A stretch of 6,427 bases of DNA, taken from contig JACCSH010000104.1 in assembly GCA_013813125.1 (NCBI GenBank), positions 1 through 6,427 of the forward strand, read 5' to 3'. Shown piece after piece: positions 1 to 6,008 of the stretch. The notes under the pieces are model-generated. The model made no database searches and was not told the DNA's origin. It saw only the letters and a list, made by a program, of their open reading frames with translations. Position 1 is the stretch's first letter. The number at the start of each line of letters is the position of its first letter. Both the position numbers and the translations under genes were made by a program. This DNA comes from Nocardioidaceae bacterium (GTDB taxonomy: Bacteria; Actinomycetota; Actinomycetes; Propionibacteriales; Nocardioidaceae).

Positions 1-878
<878 letters not shown>

Positions 879-936
879 CCGCGACGTCTCCTTGTCATCG
901 GGTCGAGACGCATCGCGCGCCTAGACCTGCCAATCC

Positions 937-965
937 ATGCTGACCGTACCTGTCGCTGCGGTCAA
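937..965 (-). promoter_or_regulatory. possible clpX promoter in the clpP2-clpX spacer
   Basis: The 104-bp gap between clpP2 and clpX contains, reading leftward, TTGACC (960-965), a 17-bp spacer and CAGCAT (937-942). The -35 is good but the -10 matches the consensus at only three positions, including the important A2 and T6. It would give a leader of about 55-60 bases before the clpX GTG. Separate transcription of clpX from clpP is known in several bacteria, so the gap size makes an internal promoter plausible, but read-through from clpP1P2 would serve equally well. No hairpin with a T-tract is seen here. Confidence 0.25.
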
Positions 966-982
966 CCCTCGGTATCTCGCCT

Positions 983-1681
983 TCAGGCGTCCTGCAGTGT
1001 CGCCTTGCGCGATTCGAAGACCTGGTCGATCAGGCCATATTCGATCGCTTGATGAGCTGTGAGGATCTTGTCGCGCTCGATGTCTCGGCTGACTTCCTCT
1101 ATGGACCTGCCAGTGTGCTCGGCGATCATCTGCTCGAGAAGTGCCCGCATCCGCAGAATTTCGTTGGCTTGGATCTCGATGTCACTGGCCTGCCCGTACG
1201 TGCCCTCGGTATAGGGCTGGTGAATCAGGATGCGGCTGTTGGGCAAAGCGAGCCGTTTGCCCGGTGCACCTGCTGCCAGCAGCACAGCGGCGGCGCTGGC
1301 CGCCTGACCCAGGCACATGGTCCAGATGTCGGGCTTGATGTAGCGCATCGTGTCGTAGATCGCAGTCAGAGCGGTGAAGGAGCCGCCTGGGGAGTTGATG
1401 TAGATCTGGATGTCGCGATCGGGGTCCATGGACTCCAGACACAGCAACTGCGCCATCACCGCGTTGGCGATGTCGTCACTGATCGGAGTACCAAGGAAGA
1501 TGATGCGATCTTCGAACAGCTTGGCGAAGGGATCTATGCGTCGCACACCGTAGGAGGTGCGCTCCTCCCACTGAGGGATGAAGTACTCAGCGCGCGGAGC
1601 GGTCTGCTGGTGCAGCGGTGCCGGAGGACCGCCCGACGCAGAACCAGCAAGGCCGGCGGCGAGGTGGAGGTTGGCGGTCAT
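983..1681 (-). CDS. clpP2: ClpP2, ATP-dependent Clp protease proteolytic subunit
   Basis: Serine peptidase of family S14 and one of the two ClpP paralogues that in actinobacteria form a mixed ClpP1P2 barrel; in mycobacteria the ClpP2 ring is the one that docks the ATPase. The product is 232 residues with catalytic Ser129 ([11 protein letters not shown]), His154 (ILIHQP) and Asp204 (ERDKILTA). Ser-His spacing is 25, as in Escherichia coli, and there is one extra residue before Asp. The oligomer handle region around INSPGGS (95-101) is intact. About 30 poorly conserved residues precede the [13 protein letters not shown] segment, which resembles the N-terminus of Streptomyces ClpP2; the extension may be removed by self-processing. 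The ATG start overlaps the clpP1 stop (ATGA) and has AGGGAG six bases upstream, so translational coupling is likely. The numbering P1/P2 is by order and similarity. Confidence 0.95.
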   Translation of the reverse strand: MTANLHLAAGLAGSASGGPPAPLHQQTAPRAEYFIPQWEERTSYGVRRIDPFAKLFEDRIIFLGTPISDDIANAVMAQLLCLESMDPDRDIQIYINSPGGSFTALTAIYDTMRYIKPDIWTMCLGQAASAAAVLLAAGAPGKRLALPNSRILIHQPYTEGTYGQASDIEIQANEILRMRALLEQMIAEHTGRSIEEVSRDIERDKILTAHQAIEYGLIDQVFESRKATLQDA

Positions 1682-2313
1682 TGCGGGCTCCCTGTGTTCT
1701 TTGGCTTGCCTTCGTTCGCCACCTCGGTGGCCTGCTCGACCACATGGTCGATGAAGCCGTACTCGCGCGCCTGGTCGGCAGTGAACCAGCGATCACGGTC
1801 AGCGTCTCGCTCTACCTGTTCGACGGGTTGACCGGTGTGCTTGCCGATCAGCTCGAACAGAATCTTCTTTATGTAGAGGGACTGTTCCGCCTGAATCTTG
1901 ATATCGGAGGCCGATCCACCGAGACCGCCAGAAGGCTGGTGCATCATGATCCGCGCGTGCGGCAGCGCATACCTCTTGTCCTTGGCACCAGCACACAACA
2001 AGAATTGCCCCATCGAGGCAGCCAGACCCATGCCTACTGTGGCCACATCGTTGGAGACGTACTGCATCGTGTCGTAGATCGCCATGCCGGCGTCAACGGA
2101 ACCGCCCGGCGAGTTGATGTAGAGGAAGACGTCGCTGTCGGGGTCTTCTGCGTTGAGCAAAAGCATCTGGGCGCATATCGCGTTGGCATTCTGGTCTGTC
2201 ACCTCGGACCCGAGAAACACGATGCGCTCTCGAAGCAGCCGCTGGTAGATATGGTCCTCGAGGTTGACCCCTGTGCCGCCACCGTTCATCTCAAAGGAGC
2301 TATTTGATGTCAC
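1678..2313 (-). CDS. clpP1: ClpP1, ATP-dependent Clp protease proteolytic subunit (start uncertain)
   Basis: First ClpP paralogue of the pair, expected to pair with ClpP2 in the tetradecameric protease chamber. From the GTG chosen here the protein is 211 residues, with Ser100 (GLAASMGQF), His125 (IMMHQP) and Asp174 ([10 protein letters not shown]) at E. coli spacing (25 and 49). The core [18 protein letters not shown] is close to mycobacterial ClpP1. Three starts are credible. GTG at 2313 is preceded by TAGTCT and seven bases, a leaderless layout, and gives an N-terminus about as long as the Mycobacterium protein. GTG at 2349 (223 residues) has a perfect AGGAGG nine bases upstream. ATG at 2289 (203 residues) has no Shine-Dalgarno sequence. 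The reading frame stays open up to another GTG at 2427. The gene ends in a 4-bp overlap with clpP2, so the two are co-expressed. Function is sure; the exact start is not. Confidence 0.93.
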   Translation of the reverse strand: MTSNSSFEMNGGGTGVNLEDHIYQRLLRERIVFLGSEVTDQNANAICAQMLLLNAEDPDSDVFLYINSPGGSVDAGMAIYDTMQYVSNDVATVGMGLAASMGQFLLCAGAKDKRYALPHARIMMHQPSGGLGGSASDIKIQAEQSLYIKKILFELIGKHTGQPVEQVERDADRDRWFTADQAREYGFIDHVVEQATEVANEGKPKNTGSPQ

Positions 2314-2320
2314 TTGCCCG

Positions 2321-2326
2321 AGACTA
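2321..2326 (-). promoter_or_regulatory. candidate -10 box for leaderless clpP1 transcript
   Basis: TAGTCT fits the actinobacterial -10 pattern TANNNT and lies exactly seven bases before the GTG at 2313, so transcription would begin at or next to the start codon. No good -35 is present at the right distance (about 2344-2349), as is common for activator-dependent promoters. The ClgR-like site upstream would then lie at about -52 to -65. Confidence 0.45.
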
Positions 2327-2362
2327 GCGGCCACTGCCGACAAAGCCACGACACTTGGCCTC

Positions 2363-2394
2363 CTGTTCGCGCACAGCGCACTACGCTCGAACAG
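2363..2394. promoter_or_regulatory. candidate ClgR operator upstream of clpP1
   Basis: Bases 2365-2378 read GTTCGC-GCACA-GCG on the plus strand, an exact fit to the GTTCGC-N5-GCG motif reported for ClgR, the activator of clp genes in Streptomyces. It also fits most positions of the Corynebacterium ClgR consensus around CGC-N5-GCG. The outer bases CTGTTCG (2363-2369) recur inverted as CGAACAG (2388-2394), 18 bases away, so a second, imperfect half-site may face the first. The position upstream of clpP1 is where ClgR acts in other actinobacteria. The clgR gene itself is not in the window. Confidence 0.6.
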
Positions 2395-2443
2395 AGGACC
2401 CGAACACAGAACTGCCGCATCCCTCACTCAGCGGTTGGCAAGC

Positions 2444-2459
2444 CGGTAGGGGCATACCG
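2444..2459. repeat. small inverted repeat in the Nudix promoter
   Basis: CGGTA (2444-2448) and TACCG (2455-2459) form an inverted repeat with a 6-bp centre. A third CGGTA at 2464-2468 sits exactly 20 bp from the first and overlaps the proposed -10 box. Relative to a leaderless start at 2480 the inverted repeat covers about -36 to -21, where a repressor would block RNA polymerase. The arms are short, so chance is a real possibility. Confidence 0.3.
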
Positions 2460-2466
2460 CCGTCGG

Positions 2467-2472
2467 TAAACT
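2467..2472 (+). promoter_or_regulatory. candidate -10 box for leaderless Nudix transcript
   Basis: TAAACT matches TANNNT and is followed by exactly seven bases and then the ATG at 2480. No Shine-Dalgarno sequence is present between it and the start. Both facts fit leaderless transcription, which is common in actinobacteria. A convincing -35 at 17-18 bp was not found; TTGGCA at 2435-2440 is too far upstream. Confidence 0.5.
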
Positions 2473-2479
2473 CCGGCGA

Positions 2480-3013
2480 ATGAGGTCTGCCCTGCGGATT
2501 CGCGCGGCCGCGAGAGCCATCGTCGTGGACCCACACAGACGAGTCCTGCTGGTCCATTTCGCGGGCGGCGCCGAGCCAGGGCTTGCCAACGGTTGGTGGG
2601 CGTGTCCCGGGGGCGGAGTCGACCCGGGTGAAACGGTCACCCAATGCTTGGTCCGTGAGCTCGACGAAGAGTTGGGCTTGCGCATCGACGATCCCGGTTC
2701 TGCGGTATGGCGAAAGCAACATCTCTTCACGATGACCAACTGGGATGGCCAGCACGACACGTTCTTTCTGATCGAGGTCGACGCCTTCCAGCCCCGACCT
2801 CGCTACAGCGCCGCCGAGCTGCGGGCGGAGGGCCTCGATGACCTGCGATGGTGGACGCAGGACGAGCTCAGCTCTGCGCAGGCGATCTACGACGCAGGCG
2901 ACCCAGCAGCCGAGGGGTATGCCGTGTTCTCTCCTCACCGGCTGGCCCACCTCCTGGGCGAACTGCTCGAATTCGGTCGCCCAGCCGAACCGATCGAGCT
3001 TGAGGGCCGCTAG
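2480..3013 (+). CDS. Nudix hydrolase (MutT-like), substrate unknown
   Basis: Hydrolyses a nucleoside diphosphate linked to another moiety; the actual substrate cannot be read from sequence. The 177-residue protein has a complete Nudix box at 45-67, GX5EX7REUXEEXGU, with Glu51, Arg59, Glu60, Glu63 and Glu64 that bind Mg2+ and support catalysis. The preceding strand has VVDPHRRVLLVHF (15-27) and WWACPGGG (39-46), typical of the fold. The C-terminal part (about 100-177) includes FSPHRLAHLLGELLEFG, an ending often seen in actinobacterial MutT-family proteins. The start ATG is supported by the leaderless promoter pattern; no ribosome-binding site is visible. It reads divergently from clpP1 and is 39 bp from the PAP2 gene downstream, probably one transcript with it. 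A phosphate-ester or lipid-linked substrate shared with the PAP2 enzyme is possible but only inferred. Confidence 0.9.
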   Translation: MRSALRIRAAARAIVVDPHRRVLLVHFAGGAEPGLANGWWACPGGGVDPGETVTQCLVRELDEELGLRIDDPGSAVWRKQHLFTMTNWDGQHDTFFLIEVDAFQPRPRYSAAELRAEGLDDLRWWTQDELSSAQAIYDAGDPAAEGYAVFSPHRLAHLLGELLEFGRPAEPIELEGR

Positions 3014-3052
3014 CAAACGGAGTAGCCGCTTGCCATCCGAGAAGATGTCCTG

Positions 3053-3892
3053 ATGAGCCACCGCGGTGAAGAAGAGCCCACGGGTACCGATTCCATCGGT
3101 ACACGCGATCTGGCGCAGTGGCCCTCGCGCCTCGGCAGCAACGTCGCTCGATGGGTGGTCTCGATCACGGACCGGGTGGCCCGCAGCGACGACGACGCCC
3201 GGCTGCCCTATGTGGTACTCGCGGTCGTGGCGGGCATCGGCTTGCTCGCAGCGGCACTGATGACCGCGTTGAGTGCGCAGGTCTACGAGGACGTCGCACA
3301 AAAGGACGGGTCAGCCACGCTCGACCAGCCGGTGCTCGATCAGATGATCGAGTGGCGCTCGCCCGCCCGCAACGACCTGGTCACCCAGTTCACGGATGTG
3401 GGCTCGTCAACCGTCATGCCCTTTATCGCAACCGCTGCCGCTGTCTTGTTGGCACTGTGGTGGCGCAAGTGGACCCCCGTGCTTCTGATGGCGGTGGTGG
3501 CCGGGGGCTCGGTGGTAATGACCGTTGTGGGCAAGCAACTGGTGGGGCGGGTCCGACCCGCCCACGAGTTGGGCGTGCCGCCATACGAGAGCTCCCCGGC
3601 TTTTCCGAGCGGTCACAGTCTCAACAGCTGGGTGATCTTCTTGATGATCGCCTACCTGGCGGCATGTCGTCTGAACAGCCGGCCCGGCCGCATCGCCTTC
3701 GTGGCAGCGGCCGTGACCTTCGCCACCGCCATGGGCCTCAGCCGGGTATATCTCGGCCACCATTGGCTGACCGACGTCCTCGTCGCCTGGGCACTCGGCT
3801 CGACCTGGCTGATCCTGGTCATCACCGGACACCGGCTGGCATTGACCGTGCAGCGCCATGTCGCTGCCCCTGGTCCTACCCGACGCGAATGA
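3053..3892 (+). CDS. PAP2-family membrane phosphatase
   Basis: Membrane phosphatase of the phosphatidic acid phosphatase type 2 superfamily, which removes phosphate from lipid phosphates such as phosphatidate, phosphatidylglycerophosphate or undecaprenyl diphosphate. All three signature motifs are present in the 279-residue product: KX6RP at 161-169, PSGH at 185-188 and SRX5HX3D at 230-241 with His237 and Asp241. About six membrane helices can be seen (roughly 51-73, 120-137, 140-160, 192-207, 212-228, 241-258), with a charged cytoplasmic N-terminus of about 50 residues. The loop between helices 1 and 2 (about 75-118) would lie outside. GAGAAG eight bases before the ATG is a weak ribosome-binding site. 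It follows the Nudix gene by 39 bp. Its stop is only 8 bp from the end of the opposing tig gene. Which lipid it uses is not decidable here. Confidence 0.92.
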   Translation: MSHRGEEEPTGTDSIGTRDLAQWPSRLGSNVARWVVSITDRVARSDDDARLPYVVLAVVAGIGLLAAALMTALSAQVYEDVAQKDGSATLDQPVLDQMIEWRSPARNDLVTQFTDVGSSTVMPFIATAAAVLLALWWRKWTPVLLMAVVAGGSVVMTVVGKQLVGRVRPAHELGVPPYESSPAFPSGHSLNSWVIFLMIAYLAACRLNSRPGRIAFVAAAVTFATAMGLSRVYLGHHWLTDVLVAWALGSTWLILVITGHRLALTVQRHVAAPGPTRRE

Positions 3893-3900
3893 CCGATGCG

Positions 3901-5331
3901 TCAGAAGTCGGCGGCAGCATCAACCGGCCGGCGAGTCGCGTTGTCCGAGGTGCCCTCTTCGGCTGCGTCGTCTGTGTGCCTGGGGGAAGGCTCAGTGGGC
4001 TCGGCGTAGGTGCCATCGGGCTGCAGCGACTTGAGCTCGATCACGTCGCCTGAGGCGTCTTTCACAGTGGCGCTCTCGACGATGTGTGCCAGAGCCTTTC
4101 CTCGCCGTACCTCCGCGACCATCTCCGCGATGTGGTTGTGCTCCACCATGTGCTTGACGTAATCCTCAGGGCTCTGGCCGGACTGCTCGGCCCGACGGAG
4201 GAGGTGTTGGGTGAGTTCCGTTTCGTCCACGCTCATTCCTTCGGCGACTGCGATGTCGTCGAGCAGGAACTGTGCCGCCATGGCGTCGCGCACGCGCTGG
4301 TCGAGCTCTTTGGCGAAGTCATCCTCGGTCTGGCTCTCTGACTCGAGGTAGTCGGACTCGGTCATGCCGGCGTACGCGAGCTGCTGGTTGATCGAGTCGC
4401 GGCGCGACTGCAGCTCCACCCCGACCGCAGCCTCCGGCAACGGAATCTCCACCATCGACAAGAGTTTCGCCAGTACGGCGTCGCGGGCGGCGCTCGCCTG
4501 TTCGAGGCGGGCACCTCTCGTCAGGCGGTCGCGGATGTCAGCCTTGAGCTCGTCGAGGCTGTCGAACTCTGACGCGGTCTGGGCGAACTCGTCATGGAGG
4601 TCTGGCAGCTCTTGCTCCTTGACGGCTGCTACTTTGACGGTGACGTCGACCGACTGGTCCTTGAATTCACCGCCGATCAGGGTGGAGGCAAACGTCTGCT
4701 CGTCTCCCGCCGACATGCCCATCAACGTTTCGTCGAGCCCTTCGAGCATGGTGCCCCGCCCGACCTGATAGCTCACACCCGCGGCTTGTGCCTCCTCGAT
4801 AGGCTCGCCCTCCTTAGCTGCCGAGAGGTCAATGGTCACGAAGTCACCGTCGGCCGCGGCGCGCTCAACGGGGTTGAGACTGCCGAAGCGCTCGCGCAGA
4901 GCCTCGAGCTGTTCGTCAACCGCATCGTCGTCGACTCCGATGTCGTCCACTTCAGCGTCGATGCCCTCATAGTCGGGGAGCGTAATTTTGGGTTTGACAT
5001 CGAGCTCGGCGCTGAAGCTGAGATCGGCCCCATCCTCGAAGTCATCCAGGTCCAGCTCGGGCTGGCTCAACGGTGTCAGGTCGTTGTCCTGCAGGGCCTG
5101 AACGTACAGCTTCGGCAGGGCGTCGTTGACAGCCTCACCGAGCACGGCCTCACGCCCGACCCGCTGGTCGATGACTCGCGCCGGAACCTTGCCGCGGCGG
5201 AAACCCGGAACGCTGATCTGCCTCGCGATCTTCTGGTACGCGGCGTCAAGGCTCGGTTTGAGCTCCTCGAAGGGCACCTCGACGGTCAGCTTGACCCGAG
5301 TCGGGTTCAAGGTCTCGACGGCGCTCTTCAC
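3901..5331 (-). CDS. tig: trigger factor, ribosome-associated chaperone and peptidyl-prolyl isomerase
   Basis: Binds the ribosome exit tunnel and shields nascent chains; also catalyses prolyl cis-trans isomerisation. The 476-residue protein has the usual order: ribosome-binding domain (about 1-115) with signature GFRRGKVP at 43-50; FKBP-type isomerase domain (about 158-240; DGDFVTIDL, then GRGTMLEGLDETLMGM); and the helical SurA-like substrate-holding domain (about 245-425). Beyond that is an acidic, probably disordered tail of about 50 residues rich in Asp, Glu, Thr and Pro. The length exceeds the ~432 residues of the E. coli protein mainly because of this tail, which is common in actinobacteria. 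The start is GTG, with GAGGAG six bases upstream. tRNA-Pro lies 54 bp upstream on the same strand and may share its promoter; the gap holds no clear promoter. Downstream it converges on the PAP2 gene. Confidence 0.97.
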   Translation of the reverse strand: MKSAVETLNPTRVKLTVEVPFEELKPSLDAAYQKIARQISVPGFRRGKVPARVIDQRVGREAVLGEAVNDALPKLYVQALQDNDLTPLSQPELDLDDFEDGADLSFSAELDVKPKITLPDYEGIDAEVDDIGVDDDAVDEQLEALRERFGSLNPVERAAADGDFVTIDLSAAKEGEPIEEAQAAGVSYQVGRGTMLEGLDETLMGMSAGDEQTFASTLIGGEFKDQSVDVTVKVAAVKEQELPDLHDEFAQTASEFDSLDELKADIRDRLTRGARLEQASAARDAVLAKLLSMVEIPLPEAAVGVELQSRRDSINQQLAYAGMTESDYLESESQTEDDFAKELDQRVRDAMAAQFLLDDIAVAEGMSVDETELTQHLLRRAEQSGQSPEDYVKHMVEHNHIAEMVAEVRRGKALAHIVESATVKDASGDVIELKSLQPDGTYAEPTEPSPRHTDDAAEEGTSDNATRRPVDAAADF

Positions 5332-5385
5332 AGGTGTCTCCTCGGTTTTCGGGTGAGTCGCAGCCCACCAGGTAGCAGGTCAGGT

Positions 5386-5461
5386 TGGTCGGGGCGACAG
5401 GACTCGAACCTGCGGTCTCCTGCTCCCAAAGCAGGCGCGCTAGCCACTACGCTACGCCCCG
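5386..5461 (-). tRNA. tRNA-Pro (anticodon UGG)
   Basis: Folds as a full cloverleaf: acceptor stem CGGGGCG (5461-5455) pairs with CGCCCCG (5396-5390), discriminator A at 5389 and an encoded CCA at 5388-5386. The anticodon stem CCTGC/GCAGG closes the loop TTTGGGA, giving anticodon UGG. The T arm is GCAGG-TTCGAGT-CCTGT. Length is 76 nucleotides. It lies directly upstream of tig. Confidence 0.97.
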
Positions 5462-5487
5462 GTACGCCGATCGACGTCCAGCCGAGC

Positions 5488-5493
5488 AGTCTA
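5488..5493 (-). promoter_or_regulatory. candidate -10 box for tRNA-Pro (and perhaps tig)
   Basis: TAGACT on the minus strand fits TANNNT and lies 26 bases upstream of the mature 5' end of tRNA-Pro, allowing a short leader removed by RNase P. At 17 bp further upstream stands GGGACC (5511-5516), a weak -35. Transcription from here could continue into tig. Confidence 0.35.
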
Positions 5494-5680
5494 GACGAGG
5501 GACGCCGCCCGGTCCCATTCGACCTGCTCAGCGTCCGGTTGGAGCGGGGCGGTGATGTCCTGGGACTCGGAGGTGGTGCTTGCGGGGGCCGGAGACAAGG
5601 CACCCGAGCCCCTGCGGCCAAGGAAACTGGACGTTCTGCGGGGCAGCGCGTCTGCGGCGGGTTGAGCGTGGCAGCATGTA

Positions 5681-5699
5681 GGTGACGTCGCGGTGACGT
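5681..5699. repeat. GGTGACGT direct repeat, 11-bp period
   Basis: GGTGACGT occurs at 5681-5688 and 5692-5699, one helical turn apart. A further GTGACG is at 5721-5726. The set lies 20-65 bp upstream of tRNA-Gly, so it could be a protein-binding region for the tRNA promoter. Chance recurrence in GC-rich DNA is not excluded. Confidence 0.4.
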
Positions 5700-5745
5700 G
5701 CGCTCGGCCGTTTGCGGCCAGTGACGCGGCTCCAGGCGGCATACC

Positions 5746-5819
5746 GCGGGTGTAGCTCAATGGTAGAGCCCCAGCCTTCCAAGCTGGCCATGCCGGTTCG
5801 ATCCCGGTCACCCGCTCCA
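5746..5819 (+). tRNA. tRNA-Gly (anticodon UCC)
   Basis: Complete cloverleaf: acceptor stem GCGGGTG (5746-5752) pairs with CACCCGC (5809-5815), then discriminator T and an encoded CCA (5817-5819). The D arm is GCTC-AATGGTA-GAGC; the anticodon stem CCAGC/GCTGG closes CTTCCAA, giving UCC; the T arm is GCCGG-TTCGATC-CCGGT. Length is 74 nucleotides. The gene is intact, as expected when an integrating element restores the 3' end. An integrase gene in the same direction starts about 190 bp downstream. Confidence 0.97.
5779..5819 (+). other. probable attachment site (att) in the 3' half of tRNA-Gly
   Basis: Tyrosine recombinases of phages and islands commonly use the anticodon arm to the 3' end of a tRNA gene as attB. 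The integrase gene downstream points to this tRNA as the target. The exact core cannot be defined because the second copy, at the far end of the element, is outside the window; the limits given are only the likely range. Confidence 0.5.
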
Positions 5820-5827
5820 GTATTTGC

Positions 5828-5844
5828 GCAGGTCAGCGACCTGC
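5828..5844. repeat. perfect 7-bp inverted repeat just after tRNA-Gly
   Basis: GCAGGTC (5828-5834), AGC, GACCTGC (5838-5844) can form a tight stem-loop beginning nine bases after the tRNA CCA. It has no T-tract. It could end the tRNA transcript, since terminators without a U run are reported in high-GC bacteria, or be part of the recombination site. Confidence 0.6.
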
Positions 5845-5876
5845 CGGGGTTGGTAAACCATCTTGATGTCGAGACT

Positions 5877-5906
5877 ACGTGCCACTGCGTGCCGCTAGGT
5901 GCCATT
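5877..5906 (+). repeat. three tandem 10-bp repeats, candidate integrase arm-type sites
   Basis: Three adjacent units, ACGTGCCACT, GCGTGCCGCT and AGGTGCCATT, give the consensus RSGTGCCRYT with GTGCC at 5879, 5889 and 5899, exactly one helical turn apart. They lie between the tRNA and the integrase gene. In phage lambda the P' arm sites bound by the integrase N-terminal domain are likewise adjacent 10-bp direct repeats, so these are good candidates for the same job here. Confidence 0.5.
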
Positions 5907-6008
5907 ACGACTTCGTTTCACGAGGCCACAGCCTGTGGAAAAGCGCCCAAGAGTCGGCGCTGACGCCTAGCGTCGTGCTCGTCAGGTTGAGGCAGGGATG
6001 TGGTGACC

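Larger units (their letters stand above)
5462..5745. other. intergenic stretch between the two divergent tRNA genes
   Basis: These 284 bases carry no credible protein gene; the open frames crossing it are translations through the tRNA genes. Besides the tRNA-Pro -10 candidate it holds a direct repeat at 5681-5699 and a short hairpin GGCCG-TTTG-CGGCC at 5706-5719 with no T-tract. No convincing promoter for tRNA-Gly was found. Confidence 0.6.

Noticed and set aside
1049..2307. Long plus-strand frames opposite clpP1 and clpP2 (1049-1831 and 1618-2307)
   Set aside because: They mirror the codon structure of the ClpP genes, resemble no family, and have no start signal; high GC makes long antisense frames common.
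2294..2327. AAAGGAG followed by ATG and a six-codon frame on the plus strand inside the clpP1 start region
   Set aside because: It looks like a ribosome site with a tiny gene but ends after six codons, has no promoter and lies antisense to clpP1; most likely chance.
2311..2355. 14-codon minus-strand leader frame starting at GTG 2355 whose TGA overlaps the GTG at 2313
   Set aside because: AGGAGG lies only about three bases from this GTG, too close; no attenuator-like codon run is present. Kept only as a curiosity of the clpP1 start question.
2381..3301. 306-codon minus-strand frame opposite the Nudix gene
   Set aside because: The plus strand carries a perfect Nudix box here; the antisense product has no recognisable domain.
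4594..5685. 363-codon plus-strand open frame opposite tig and across tRNA-Pro
   Set aside because: It is antisense to a certain tig gene and includes the RQDSNLRSPAPKAG stretch, the well-known false peptide made by translating the complement of a tRNA gene.
5934..5942. TTTTCCACA on the minus strand (DnaA-box-like)
   Set aside because: A single match to TTWTNCACA with no cluster, AT-rich region or replication gene; not an origin.
5491..5963. Open frames across tRNA-Gly on both strands (5491-5811 and 5528-5905 minus; 5712-5963 plus)
   Set aside because: Their recognisable parts (GDRDRTG with ASLEGW, and SSMVEPQPSKLAMPVRSRSPAP) are translations of the tRNA itself, a common annotation artefact.
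5962..5974. GACGC-CTA-GCGTC inverted repeat upstream of int
   Set aside because: Five-base arms in GC-rich DNA are expected by chance, and nothing places it at a promoter or att core.
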